DNA of 64,000 bases from Scatophagus argus (GCF_020382885.2 NC_058496.1:1087001-1151000); one strand, 5' to 3'; shown: positions 23,984-34,264, counted from the stretch's first letter. The notes: generated by a model from the sequence alone, not told the origin. Numbers and translations are program-made.

Positions 23984-25256
23984 CTGTGTGCACGTGTGTG
24001 TGTGTGTGAATCTGTGTGTGTGTGTGAATCTGTGTGCACGTGTGTGTGTGTGTGTGTGTGTGAATCTGTGTGCACGTGTGTGTGTGTGTGTATGAAGTGA
24101 CCTGTAAGTTTGCTGTTTTCAAAGCTCACTGTTGAACTGAAGTTTTGTGCTGACTCGACTGTTTGCTGTTTGACGTCTGCAGTGGTTTTTAACACCACCA
24201 GTCCTCCGTCCCTCAGACCCTGTGGATGCTGATATGTGCCGTCTGTCCATCCGTCCCGCCCTCACCTGTGAGGTGTGTGTGTGTGTTGTCCAGGCTGGCG
24301 CTGTGTGTGTCTCAACAGCACTCTGATGTTTCTGTTTTAGAGTTCCACTTAGAGAGGACCCCCCTTCTGACTTCACCCCACCCCCCTGAGCTCACAGGTC
24401 AGTCAGTCCCTCCTCTGGACTTTACAAGCAGCGTGTTGTCAGTCTGCTGCACGTTAGCCTCGTTAGCATCATGACTCTTTGGTTTGCAATGTTTGTGTCT
24501 GTCAGTCCTCCTCGGCGTCGCCGTGACGACAGGACTGCTGTCAGAGGAGTTCTTACTGTTCGGGATCATCTATCAGAAGCTTCCCGGGCTCGCTGGAGTC
24601 GCACTTTAGCTTCTGTGATGAGTTAGTTGTCATGCGTTTGTACACCGACACGTTTCATCCTTCCTGTCTCTGTAGCCATTCCTCTCACAGCATATGGACC
24701 AATGGCGGCGGCGGCAGCTGCGGCGGCAGTCGTTCGAGGTAGGACTCCAGCCTGACGAATGCGTGCAGATAAAATATACTGATGATATGGAGGGTGAGGA
24801 TTCATGTGATGCTTGACGTGTACAGGAAGTCAGATTAGAGGAAGGTTGAAGGAAAAGCTCGAATGTCAAACTGAAAGTCTCCCAGTGTTGAGACTTGAAC
24901 AGTGAAAAGCTGCTGCTGTTTTTCCTTCCAGGCTCCACCCCGTCTCGCTCGGCTGGATTTTTAGGTACGAGCAGCCCGGGCCCGATGGCGGACCTTTACG
25001 GAACGGCCAGTCAGGAGTCGGCGGTCAGCAGTTACCTGAGCGCCGCGAGCCCCGCCCCCAGCACCGGATTCAGCCACAGTTTAGGGGTGAGAAAACGTCG
25101 GCGTCAGACCGACGGGACTTCCTGTCCCCCCGTTTGTCTCCTAGCCTTGTGATCAGCGTCATTCTGAGGCTCTTTATGTGTGTCACCGTGAACCCCGTGT
25201 GTTTGCCCCCGCAGGGTCCCCTGATCGCCACGGCCTTCACTAACGGCTACCACTGA
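10669..25256 (+). CDS. msi1: Musashi RNA-binding protein 1
   Basis: Fourteen coding exons: 10669-10727, 10975-11015, 11450-11531, 11644-11728, 17198-17239, 17715-17807, 20306-20354, 20796-20878, 20959-21076, 22699-22779, 24341-24397, 24676-24738, 24932-25086, 25215-25256; 349 residues. RRM1 (about residues 20-100) has RNP2 MFIGGL and RNP1 [11 protein letters not shown]2 (about 109-187) has IFVGGL and a second RGFGFVTF. The C-terminal half carries the conserved [18 protein letters not shown] block, an eight-alanine run and the terminal [13 protein letters not shown]. Residue choices match MSI1 rather than MSI2, and the neighbours agree. Musashi 1 binds UAG-containing RNA and represses translation in neural stem cells and retina. 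The short mammalian segment between VVRG and STPSR is absent here, and I found no exon for it in the intron 24739-24931. Intron 4 is unusually long (5.5 kb). Confidence 0.96.
12121..12170. repeat. TG/GC dinucleotide microsatellite in msi1 intron 4
   Basis: Alternating purine-pyrimidine run (TGTGCGTGCGTGTGTGCGCG, then TG repeats). A shorter CA run lies at 12593-12609. No other feature is seen in the immediate flanks. Confidence 0.85.
14090..14860 (+). repeat. Two diverged direct copies of one repeat in msi1 intron 4
   Basis: Copy A (about 14120-14330) and copy B (about 14620-14850) share the same order of blocks: TTTGTTTCAGTG, a T-rich part, TTTCAATGCCAA, a CTCGTTCT-type stretch, AGATTCTGGCC / AGATTTTGTCC, CACAG, then TACTG-TGTAT-TGTTG and a final TGAAACCT. 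The copies are about 510 bp apart and clearly diverged. No coding potential or terminal inverted repeat was seen, so the class is unknown. Confidence 0.6.
14984..15014. repeat. TG microsatellite
   Basis: Uninterrupted TG dinucleotide run in msi1 intron 4, followed by T-rich sequence. Confidence 0.85.
15065..15440 (+). promoter_or_regulatory. UAG-rich intronic block in msi1 (possible Musashi-binding cluster)
   Basis: In the sense orientation this stretch of about 375 nt contains 18 TAG trinucleotides; about 6 would be expected by chance. Five are strict matches to the Musashi motif (G/A)U1-3AGU, including GTAGT at three places, ATAGT at about 15140 and GTTAGT at about 15351. It sits inside the long intron 4 of msi1. 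A regulatory role is inference only. Confidence 0.35.
15629..15664. repeat. CA microsatellite
   Basis: Uninterrupted CA dinucleotide run in msi1 intron 4. Confidence 0.85.
16811..17019. repeat. Compound CA array with higher-order units
   Basis: A run of about 60 bp of pure CA is followed by longer units mixing ACACTCACACATACACAACA and pure CA, repeated several times, ending in another pure CA run of about 30 bp. It lies in msi1 intron 4, about 180 bp before exon 5. Confidence 0.85.
19281..19324. repeat. CA microsatellite
   Basis: CA dinucleotide run, with CG interruptions at the 5' end, in msi1 intron 6. Confidence 0.85.
19572..19603. repeat. GGA trinucleotide microsatellite
   Basis: Perfect GGA/AGG run of about 10 units on a purine-rich background in msi1 intron 6. 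Confidence 0.85.
20051..20086 (+). repeat. (CAG)12 trinucleotide repeat
   Basis: Twelve uninterrupted CAG units, sense orientation, in msi1 intron 6, about 220 bp before exon 7. It is not part of a recognised coding exon. Confidence 0.9.
21175..21570. repeat. Common teleost 'acttgtactccac' repeat, with short telomere-like tract
   Basis: The text TCAAGTACTTGTACTCCACC ... GAGGGAAATGTTTTACTTTAC ... GACAGCTCGAGTTACTTTAC is a diverged copy of a repeat very common in percomorph fish. Within it, at about 21359-21391, lie four to five CCCTAA/ACCCTAA units. A related fragment is at about 48955-49090 (TACTTCATACTTCCACTCCC ... TGGTACTTTTTACTACATTT), and shorter pieces at 6800-6880 and 44235-44345. The class is not recognised with certainty. 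Confidence 0.5.
23069..23426. mobile_element. Tc1/mariner-like remnant with terminal inverted repeats
   Basis: The left end reads TGGACAAAAGTATTGGGACA (23077-23096), and the right end carries its reverse complement TGTCCCAATACTTTTGTCCA. The interior is a deleted transposase remnant: on the plus strand, near 23240-23340, a frame resembles the C-terminal region of a DDE transposase (ALLHEW, then a [10 protein letters not shown]-like stretch). At about 360 bp it is non-autonomous. It lies in msi1 intron 10. The superfamily is assigned from the end sequence and the transposase-like tail. Confidence 0.7.
23911..24092. repeat. Compound TG array with GTGAATCTGTGTGCACG units
   Basis: Pure TG runs alternate with a GTGAATCTGTGTGCACGTGTG unit, which occurs four times or partially so. 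It lies in msi1 intron 10, about 250 bp before exon 11. Confidence 0.85.
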
Positions 25257-26775
25257 GAGCGTAAGTCGGCCCTGTTGTTTGAGAGCGAGCCTTTGAGTTG
25301 AGCCTGAGAGTAACCCTGCTGTCTGTGGTGTCAGTGCAGAGCTGCAGACCGAGAGCTGGAAGGAGCTGAAGCTGCTCCGGAGCCGATCTGGCCCGTCTCC
25401 GTTCAGTCCACCTCTCCGACCGGGACGCCTCCTCCACCCCGGGTGTCCGCCGGAGCCTCACTAAACTCCACCTCCTGAGAAAAAGAAGAATTCGCTCCCT
25501 AAGGGGGCGACAGCGTTCATCACTACATGTTTTAGCGACGCGTACAAATGCTGTATTTTTAGTATTTTTCCTGTTGTTGCGTTTGACTCGGCTGTTGTGC
25601 TGTTTTTTGTTTGTTTCTTTGGCGATGGCCGAGTTGTTTCTTTAGCTGTTTTGGCTGTGTTTTACTTGACCTCTGAATCCGATCTCTCTGAGATGACGGG
25701 AGAAAATAATCTCCGGGCGAAGCTCGTTTGAAAGCCGGGAGCTGACATTTGTGCTGGAAAACTGTAAACGAGTCAGTGGTTCATGCTGAATTTTAACAAA
25801 ACGTTTGTGATTAATACTGTGTCATAAAGTGTATATCTCGGTAGGTTTTTAACAGACTCTGTTCACTAACGATTAGTCGCAGTTCCACGATAGGCCGACA
25901 CGAGCTGTACAGTTCTGTAAGATATTGTAAATATGAGTGGTTTCGGGGTGGGGGGACAAACGGTGCGATGGACTCTCTCCTCGGTCGCGGCGTGTTGGAC
26001 TGTAACACGGAGCTCGAACTGGAACAACACTTTACTCCCGGAGGGGCGTGTGAAGTCACTCCTCTGTCAGCAGAGGATTAAACTCGCCGTTTTCTTACTT
26101 TGTCGTGTTCTTGTTTTAACTGTGATGTTCGAAATGTGATGATTGTTTGTGAAGGGAAGTGAAGGACGAGTGTGCAGCACAGTTAAAGGGGCACTTCACC
26201 CTAAAATCAAGTCCACTCGTTTCCTCTCACCTGTCGTGCCGCTCATCCGTCGAGGCGGTTTTGGTGGGGACGGGATCCTCCTCGGCTGAGCTGTGACGCC
26301 AGTTAGCCTCTCGTAAGTGACTCTGACTTCGGGGTGAACTGTCCCTTTAGCAGGCTGATGCTTGTGTCTGGTCTCCGGTGTGCCGTGTGCTGTTCCTGGG
26401 GTCGATGGAACCTCAGACTTCTGCAGCAGGAAGGGGCGGAGCCTGTTTACCCGTCTCCTCCCCAGCCCAGCAGTGCAGGTCCCCCGGAGGCCACAGACCA
26501 GCAGACCAAATCCATCAGGTTGAGAGCTACTGGGATGCTGCACTGGCCACCACAAACAGCCTGGACGGACTGGAAGTTTGTCGTTTTTGATGCGCTCGCT
26601 CACACTGCTGCCGACCACCGTGGTGGTTCGTACTCTGATGCTGTTCTCACTGAACAATAACAATCCTGTCGACACTGTAACATTTTCTCATTTTCCTGTC
26701 CTGTTTATTCCTTTGGGGGAAAAAAAACAACAAAACTTTTTAAAATTCCTAATAAATTATTTTAAAACATTCCAT
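25257..26775 (+). other. msi1 3' UTR
   Basis: Follows the msi1 stop codon and runs to a canonical AATAAA at 26751-26756. It contains an inserted TTAA-flanked inverted-repeat element (26183-26350). No open frame in the region has recognisable homology. Confidence 0.6.
26183..26350. mobile_element. MITE copy in the msi1 3' UTR
   Basis: Begins TTAAAGGGGCACTTCACCC and ends GGGGTGAACTGTCCCTTTAG, near-perfect inverted ends of the same family as 7094-7254. It is 168 bp and non-coding. It lies between the msi1 stop codon and the AATAAA, so it should be transcribed as part of the mRNA. Confidence 0.7.
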
Positions 26776-27599
26776 TCGCGTGTCCTGCTTGACTTCTTCT
26801 GTTTCTGTCTTTGAATGAGGAAACAGACGTTGACTTAAAGGTTGTACTGATACTGCACATGTGTATCCTGTGCAGTGTTTTGTCCTTTTTACCTTTTATT
26901 TTTTATTATTATTCACTTTGCGCCTCATGTTTCAGTGTAAAACAGCGTTGAGGCTGGAAGGCAAAGTGAGAACTTCAGGAGCTCGTTTTAACAGACGAGA
27001 TATGAGATGACATGAGGGACGAGCTGAGGTACTCGTGAGTACTGCACTGCGTACGGTCACAGGTACGTGAAACAGGATATCCGTGAGGACGCCTCGGAGG
27101 ACCCAGTGTGATGGGGGACAAAAACAACGTTTTGCTGAGTTGTGTAAATTTTAAGCTAAACTGCTGACAGGCCACAAAAGCTACAACACGTTCACTGTGT
27201 TCTGTGTTTGTGTCACTGTGTTTTTTTCTGCTTCCTGTGCGCTGATTGGCTCGGCCCCATTGAGTCACTGAGTGACCCTCTTTCGGGCCGCGACCCTCGG
27301 GTTGGGGACCTTTATTTTCAGACAAACCTCATTATATTCATAAGTCTGTGTTCACACGTGGTTCTTCATTCAGTTCCTGCAAAACGACACCAGTTGTTGT
27401 TGTTGTTTTGTTTATCTGTCGAACGTGCGCGGTAAACACGAGCAGATTTGTTGGTTTCCGACAGATTCGCTCCTTTCACATTCAAATCTCCGCCGTCTGA
27501 AGCAGAAACCGTTTAAAACCACCCGCTGTCGCTTTTTATCCGGCGACAAGCGGGTTAAACTTCAACTCTCCGTGGAGGCGGAAGAGGTGTGTGTTTTCT

Positions 27600-27632
<33 letters not shown>

Positions 27633-27956
27633 GAAGCTGCCTCCAAAGAGAAAAGGCCCCGCAGGTTAGCAGGCGAGTCGGAGCTAAGAAAGACGACAAA
27701 CCGAACGTTTGCTCTCAGCTGCTCGTCTCTCGTCGTTTATGTGAGGATTTCCGCGTCGTGTTCGCTTTTCAGTCCGACAGGAAAAAGTTGTGCTGCTCCC
27801 AGGCGGAACAACAACAACAGACGTGCTGACCGACAGGAAGCACCGACACATGAGCCACCACACCACAACGTCCAGGTCTGTTTTCTTCGTTTTCATGCAG
27901 CTGGTTTCAAACCGTTTGGTTCTGTTGGACCTGCGGAATGTAGTCGTTACTTCACA
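26776..27956. other. Intergenic region and probable prkab1 promoter
   Basis: No recognisable coding exon. A CA microsatellite occupies 27601-27630. The sequence from about 27540 to 27850 is CpG-richer than its surroundings (many CG dinucleotides), so it may hold the prkab1 promoter and a non-coding first exon. The exact exon border could not be fixed. Confidence 0.4.
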
Positions 27957-28848
27957 AGGGGCCCCTGGTGGTGAGTTCAGGGACGGCTACAGCGGGGCCC
28001 TCGGTGGTGAGTTCAGGGACGACTACAGCGGGGCCCCTGCTGGTGAGTTCAGGGACGGCTACCGCGGGGCTCTCGGTGGTGAGTTCAGGGACGACTACAG
28101 CGGGGCTCTCGGTGGTGAGTTCAGGGACGGCTACAGCGGGGCTCTCGGTGGTGAGTTCAGGGATCACTACAGCGGGGCTCTCGGTGGTGAGTTCAGGGAC
28201 GGCTACAGCGGGGCTCTCGGTGGTGAGTTCAGGGACGGCTACAGCGGGGCTCTCGGTGGTGAGTTCAGGGACGACTACAGCGGGGCTCTCGGTGGTGAGT
28301 TCAGGGACGGCTACAGCGAGGCTCTCGGTGGTGAGTTCAGGGACGACTACAGTGGGGCCCCTGCTGGTGAGTTCAGGGACGGCTACAGCGGGGCTCTCGG
28401 TGGTGAGTTCAGGGATCACTACAGCGGGGCTCTCGGTGGTGAGTTCAGGGACGGCTACAGCGGGGCCCCTGCTGGTGAGTTCAGGGACGGCTACAGCGGG
28501 GCTCTCGGTGGTGAGTTCAGGGACGACTACAGCGGGGCCCCTGCTGGTGAGTTCAGGGACGGCTACAGCGAGGCTCTCGGTGGTGAGTTCAGGGATCACT
28601 ACAGCGGGGCTCTCGGTGGTGAGTTCAGGGATCACTACAGCGGGGCTCCTGGTGGTGAGTTCAGGGACCACTACAGCGGGGCTCCTGGTGGTGAGTTCAG
28701 GGACCACGGCATCCCGCCGGTCTCTGCGGGCTTATGGTGGTGAGTTCAGGGACCACTACAGCGGGGCTCCTGGTGGTGAGTTCAGGGACCACTACAGCGG
28801 GGCTCCTGGTGGTGAGTTCAGGGACCACTACAGCAGGACTCCCGGTGA
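27957..28848 (+). repeat. 36-bp minisatellite, 24 copies, upstream of prkab1 coding exon 1
   Basis: The unit is about GGTGGTGAGTTC + AGGGACGGCTAC + AGCGGGGCTCTC (36 bp). It occurs 24 times by count of GGTGAGTTCAGGGA, with one break at about 28706-28735. Variation is confined to GACGGC / GACGAC / GATCAC / GACCAC and to GCTCTC / GCCCCTGCT. Because 36 is a multiple of three, long open frames appear on both strands (for example repeats of GGEFRDGYSGAL on plus). These are by-products of the repeat, not evidence for a protein. Each unit contains GGTGAGTT, a near-perfect 5' splice site. Confidence 0.95.
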
Positions 28849-28902
28849 TCTCTGCAGTACAGAACCTTTGCATGTGTGTGTCTTCTTGCAGAGTTTGATG
28901 GG

Positions 28903-31440
28903 ATGGGGAATAGCAGCAGCGACAGATCCAGCGGCGGACAGGGGGACAGGTCCTACAGAGATGGACAGCAGGGAGGGAAAGAGACGCGTCCTCACATCCT
29001 GATGGACAGCACGGAGGACGCAGACCTCTTCCAGAGAGAAGATCAGAAGGTAAGAAACCAGGACTGAAACCAGACAGCATTTAGAGGCCCTGACGGGTCG
29101 TTTGTGTTCTGCTCATTTTTACACTTTAATTATTAATCCTGTTTGATTAATGACATCATTTTCAGTAAGACAGAGTCACACAAGACAGGAAGTATTTAAG
29201 AACTTTAAAGGGACAGTTCACCCCGAATCAAATCGTCCTCCTCTCATCTGTTGTTCTGTTTTGGTGTGAGCTGCAGACGTCTGGCTGCTCTTCAGTATCC
29301 AGGAAGCAGACGACTCCTCGCTCTGCTGGGTTTATTACATGACAGAGTAAATGAATAAAATAAATGAATATAAATAATTATAGCGTAATTAAATATAAAA
29401 CATACTTTAACTACACTGAGTCATGTAGAGAATATGATTAAAACATAAACATCAGTTATGAGAAGGAAACCAAACAGCCTCAGTGTGTCTGCTGGTCAAA
29501 GAGACTTCAGTGAGTTTGGTGAATTTTACTGCTTTTCCCAGAGTCAGAAGCCAATAAATACCTTTTCTAAAGTTTCGTCAGCCACAGTACTGTGACGTCA
29601 TGTCACGTTGACGTCCCACAGACATCCAGCAGCTGAGCCAATAGAGTCTGAAAACGCCTCGTCCACCTAATGGTGAATCTGACTTACCTGAAACTCCACT
29701 GAGAAGAACCAAACATTAAAGCGTCTGAGGATGTCCAGCTCCCTCACAGCTGCCCTTCAGTCAGGCCGTGTGCTGTTACCGCCCTCATTAACTCTGATAT
29801 CTCGCCGTCCTCCAGGCTCCACAGGAAATACAAGAATTTCTGGCCTGGCAGCAGGATCTGGAGAGCGAAAACAAAAGCCCTTCGACGCAGGCCAGACCCA
29901 CAGTGTTCAGCTGGTCGGGGGTCGCCAAAGAAGTCTTTGTGTCCGGCTCTTTTAACAACTGGGCCACCAAGATCCCCCTGAACAAAAGGTAGTCTGACTC
30001 TCTGTGACACGTCCCGTCTCTGTGTGCTGATGTCCCTAATGCTTGTCTCCCAAACCCAGTCAGAAGAACTTTGCGGCTATCGTGGACCTGCCTGAGGGCG
30101 AGCACCAGTACAAGTTCTGCGTGGACGGTCAGTGGACGCTGGATCCTGCCGGGGTGAGTGAAAGCTCTTTGAAGTCCGTCGTCAGTGTGTCGGCTCTGCT
30201 CTCACGCTTTTCGCTCTTCCTCCCAGGCCGTCATGACGTCCAAGACCGGAGCCATTAATAACGTCATCCAGGTGAAGAGAACCGACTTCGAGGTCTTCGA
30301 CGCCCTCAGGATCGACTCACAGGACTCTGCAGACCTCTCAGGTACTGCAGCTGCATTCGTAACGCCGTCCAGACTGACGTGATGTGACTGAAACAGCATT
30401 TCAGTCTGCTTGAGGTGTTACAGAGGAAGAAGATGAAGAAGTCCTTCCATGTCAGGCTCTGTCAAACTGACTCGTGTCATCGTTCTTTCCCAGACTTGTC
30501 CAGTTCGCCTCCTGGTCCCTATCAACAGGATCCGTATGTAATCAGGTCCGAGGACAAGCTCAAACATCCTCCTTTCCTGCCTCCGCACCTGTTGCAGGTG
30601 CTGCTCAACAAGGACACGGGCGTCTCTGTGAGTACAGGCCGGAACAGCTGATCGTGTTCGTCACAGCATGCAGTTGAGCCCCATTCAAATCTTCTGTCTG
30701 AATCCTCCTCAGTGTGACCCGACGCTGCTGCCAGAGCCCAACCACGTGATGCTCAATCACCTGTACGCCCTCTCCATCAAGGTAAGTGACTCTGCAGGCT
30801 CTTGGAATTTAAGTGAGGAGAAAACGCTGGAGAGAGACTGGAGAAATTAAAACCGGAAACATGAGTTGTTCAGCCTGATACACATAGTGAGGCACCTCGG
30901 CCTCTTGTGGTCGGAATGAGTATTACAACAAAATGATCCTGACAAATTGTTTTTTTCCTCCTGTGAATTTTTATTTTCTGATTTGCCTGCCAGGGCTTCC
31001 GTAAACGCTGAATTAAACCCTTCTGTTAGACACTGAAGGGGTTCTGATCATCTGGTCGGGACACGTACGAGTCCGTGTGCTTCCTGTCCTGCATGGGGGA
31101 CACAATGTGCATAACATGTTGGACAGCAAACATCTGCATGACTTGTGGCGTCTGTTTCAAAGGATGTAAATCCTCAGTGACGCCATCTTGAACCTGACAT
31201 TCATTTTTCAATGATGTTCCCTCATTTTTCTTTTGTTATCCAAATGCTAATGCTGCTGCTCAAAGTTTTAGTGTCCAGAACCACCAAACTTTAAAGAATT
31301 TTCTAATGAAATTAAACAAAAAGTCACGTAAAAAGAGTAAACTTCTTTGCTGTATGTTTTAGGATGGCGTGATGGTTCTCAGCGCAACACACCGATACAA
31401 GAAGAAGTACGTGACCACTCTGCTCTACAAGCCCATATGA
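28903..31440 (+). CDS. prkab1: AMP-activated protein kinase subunit beta-1
   Basis: Seven coding exons: 28903-29049, 29816-29988, 30060-30153, 30227-30341, 30494-30627, 30713-30781, 31363-31440; 269 residues (human 270). The protein starts MGNSSSD, with Gly2 for N-myristoylation. A carbohydrate-binding module spans about residues 76-160, with FSWSG, SGSFNNW, LPEGEHQYKF and VDGQWTLDP; Ser107 corresponds to the regulatory Ser108 of human beta-1. The C-terminal region that binds the alpha and gamma subunits includes SSSPPGPY, LPPHLLQVLLNKDTG, LPEPNHVMLNHLYALSIKDG and the terminal KKKYVTTLLYKPI. It is the scaffold and glycogen-sensing subunit of the energy-sensing kinase AMPK. An out-of-frame ATG lies five bases upstream of the start (28898) in weak context. 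The first coding exon begins at 28892, so at least one upstream non-coding exon is expected, and the minisatellite would then lie in intron 1. Confidence 0.96.
29204..29260 (+). mobile_element. Single left end of the TTAA MITE family in prkab1 intron
   Basis: TTTAAAGGGACAGTTCACCCC matches the left end of the element at 26183, and the next bases (ATCAAA...CTCCTCTCATCTG) also resemble that copy. No matching right end was found, so it is truncated or decayed. Confidence 0.5.
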
Positions 31441-31567
31441 TCCACAGAGCCTGCCGGTGGACACAGCTGCTGGTTTCCTTTGAACTGGACCGAAATATTT
31501 TACTGATGTTCATTTTCAAGTATTTTCCTGTGAGCTCAGTTTTGTAGAATGTTGCTTCTATTATAAC

Positions 31568-31696
31568 TAAAGGAACAGTTCACCCAAAAATGAAAGCTCA
31601 TCACCTGCTCACCCCCATGCGGTCAGTTCACTCTCCAGGTCCCCAGCTTCTTCGGGTGTTCAGGAGAACACTGATTTGGGCGAACTGCTCCTTTAA
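31568..31696. mobile_element. MITE copy in the prkab1 3' region
   Basis: The left end TAAAGGAACAGTTCACCCA and the right end TGGGCGAACTGCTCCTTTAA are near-perfect inverted repeats; 129 bp. Same family as 7094-7254 and 26183-26350. It lies within about 250 bp after the prkab1 stop codon, probably in its 3' UTR. Confidence 0.7.
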
Positions 31697-31999
31697 GGTT
31701 GAAACTGCACAGTCTTTGTCACTTTATGATTCAAGCTTTAAATTTCCATTTCCTAATGAGGAGTTCTATCAGTCAAGACTCCCACGGCGTCACAGTGGAC
31801 CCCTGACCCAGCGTCGACTGTGACAGAAGCTCTGCACACATGACCATACAGACACGAGGACACCTTGTGACCGTTTTTTATTCCCATGATGCCTTTTTTT
31901 ACAGAATCAAACTTCTTCTAAATCAGGTTTTGTTTGAAAATTATAAAGAAATTAAACTTTGAGTATGTTGAAGATCAAACACGGCCCGTGTGTCCCTCA

Positions 32000-33000
32000 T
32001 TAGACACAGTGGACTTTGTGATCCAGGTTCTTGTAGTCAGGGTTGTACGGGTACCGAGCGAAGCAGTGAGCCGCCACCCGATCGCAGGCGCACACGGCGG
32101 CCTGGCATTTGTCGTTGGACGCTGCAGAGACAGAAACAGCAGAATGTGAAGCACAGCACCAACGTTCTCCGCAGGACGACAGAACATTTGTTTGTCGTGT
32201 GGGTTGTGTAACACCTGTATGTTTAGCTGCTTAAATACACACAGAGACACATTCATGTGCCGTGTTTACATTAAAGTCCACTGAAAACTGCTGTGCAACC
32301 TGCACTCCACCGACTGCCAGGGTCAGCAGCCCACATGTGGAGGCTCATGCTTCATGTTCTCTGACTTTCAAATTAAATCCGGCTTATTAAAAACATTTCA
32401 CCACAAGCAAGCTTCAAAGTACTTGAAAATTTTATGTCAAGGCATCATCTCACCTGAGCAGGTCACCTGCTTATTGGAACAGGTGAAGTTATAAACCAGA
32501 ACGTAAGGAAGATCAGCAATAGACGAACATCCAGAAATCTTTCTGCTGTCCTCGTAACATTGGTCATGAGCTTTACAGCACCTGCAGCACAGCACGAAAG
32601 GCTGCACGTTAGAGAAAATCACACGTTTCGTTGGTTTCAAAGTGACAAGACCTGTTGAGTGGCTGCTTCCTACTTGTCCACTGCATCCAGAGGGGTCCCC
32701 CCCCCGCCCAAACCGCAAAAGCAGCCGTATTCGTTGTACTTTAAGGGGTTAACACCAGGCTGAGCACACTGGATCATGTTCCCGAACTGCCACATAGCTT
32801 TGGTCAGCGGCGAACCGCTGACCACACAGGCTGCAGAGGCAGAGGAATACAAACATATGACCAACAGGTGTGGAGAAAAGAGACTAAAAGCAACACGACA
32901 GAGTGCTCAGAGTACTCAGAGTACACAGAGTACTCAGAGTACACACTGCTTCCTCACCGGTGAGCAGCAGCAGCAGCAGCGGAGAAGCCATCACCTTCAT
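32000..33000 (-). CDS. pla2g1b: Pancreatic secretory phospholipase A2, group IB
   Basis: Four exons on the minus strand: 33000-32958, 32830-32674, 32581-32454, 32121-32000; 149 residues (human 148). A signal peptide (MKVMASPLLLLLLTG) and a short propeptide precede AMWQFGNMIQC. The calcium loop YGCFCGLGGGGTP and the catalytic His/Asp motif DKCCKAHDQCY are intact. The second conserved aspartate lies in AAVCACDRVAAHCFA, and the cysteine pattern, including the extra pair typical of group IB, ends in HKVHCV. It hydrolyses the sn-2 ester of phospholipids in the gut after proteolytic activation. A minus-strand CTATAAG at about 33040 could be its TATA box, and a minus-strand AATAAA lies at 31882-31877. 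The gene is convergent with prkab1. A short tandem repeat of AGAGTACTC type lies in intron 1 at about 32905-32945. Confidence 0.96.
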
Positions 33001-34264
33001 GTCTCCAGTCAGGAGAAGACGAGCCCAGTGCAGCCTGGTCTTATAGGACAGCAGGTGAGACGAGAGGGCGGGAACCTTCAGTGTTCTGACAGGTCAAATA
33101 TTTGGTGGAGTTTCCATTTGAAACCTGCTGATCTTCATGTGCACATAAAAGATATAATCAGCCCAAGTCAGTAACTTCATGTTTGCTTTTTCAGACAAGA
33201 CGACTCCAAGAGCAAACAGCACTTGAGATAATTTCTTCTGATCTTGAATTTGCTAATCAGTTTTTTCCCACTCACTTCGCGTTGCCTTTCCCTTCTTTAA
33301 ATAGAAGTTGAATTCAAAATAACTTTCCAGCTCACAGCTGTGTAAACAGGTACAGCACTCGTCAGACTTCCCACCACTTTCCACTGGACATTTGTCTATG
33401 CTAAAGGAACAGTTCACCCTCATTCTGATGGAAACTCAGGTGAGTTTCAGTCCACAAGATATTTCTGGTGTTTCACAGTAAAAGGGCACTGCAGCTTTCT
33501 GTGAAACACCTATGGGCAAATTAGAGCCAACAAATAACCAAACCTGCACGTCTCTGGACGGAGGGAGGAAGCCCTTGTGCCATGCAATGGGCCTCCCTCA
33601 GATCTGCAGCCACAGTCTATAAGCCCTGTGTGACCTCAGATCTGCTCCCTGTTCTCCTTCAGTGTCTGCTATCAGCTACCTTAAAGAGCAAAGATAATAA
33701 GGTGTCATCTTCTAACGGTTGTGCCAGCCTTTATCCTTCTTGCCAAGCAGGCAACATCATGGACTTTAACCTCTACACTCGCTGTGAGACATGCCGAGGC
33801 CCAGAACGTGCCGGGCTAGCCCTTAGCCCCTGGGCTTCAGGCGCTACGGTGCATTCCTGCCCGTGTTGGAGAGACATTGGCGAGAAGATGCCTTTCCGGT
33901 GCTGCAGGAGGACGACAATGATGATGGCAGTTGGGCAGGAAGCTCTGGCGTCATGCCTGACTGAGTGTTCAACAAAACAACAACTTTTAACGATCATCAC
34001 TCACAACTCAGTCTTCAGTCACAATGTCGCATTAAGATTCATATCTTCTGACTGAAATTTGGGAAAAATGAATAAATTCTTCCTAAATAATGTTGTGAGT
34101 GTCACTGTGCTGCTCGCAGCCTGGTGCCAACGAGCCGTTTGAGGGGAGCTGAAGCAGCCGTGTGTTTCACCTTAAGGCGGATCATAAGACAGGAAACGCT
34201 CACCTTCAGAGGAAGAGAAGAGTGTTTCTATTCAAAGTCAATAAAAGGGAACAAGTGTGGGTGT
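33001..34264. other. Intergenic region between pla2g1b and the lectin gene
   Basis: Contains one left end of the TTAA MITE family (33401-33420, CTAAAGGAACAGTTCACCCT) whose following about 80 bp resemble the interior of 7094-7254. It also has an open frame of 157 codons on plus (33582-34055) that is cysteine-rich but matches no family I know. A different frame over 33833-33962 reads like a protein tail (GFRRYGAFLPVLERHW ... ending VMPD stop). Neither is supported well enough to call a gene. Confidence 0.4.

Noticed and set aside
27790-29002. Three long open frames (about 317, 344 and 251 codons) over the minisatellite
   Set aside because: They arise because the unit is 36 bp without stops in several frames on both strands. 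There is no start context, splice support or non-repeat domain, so they are not called as proteins.
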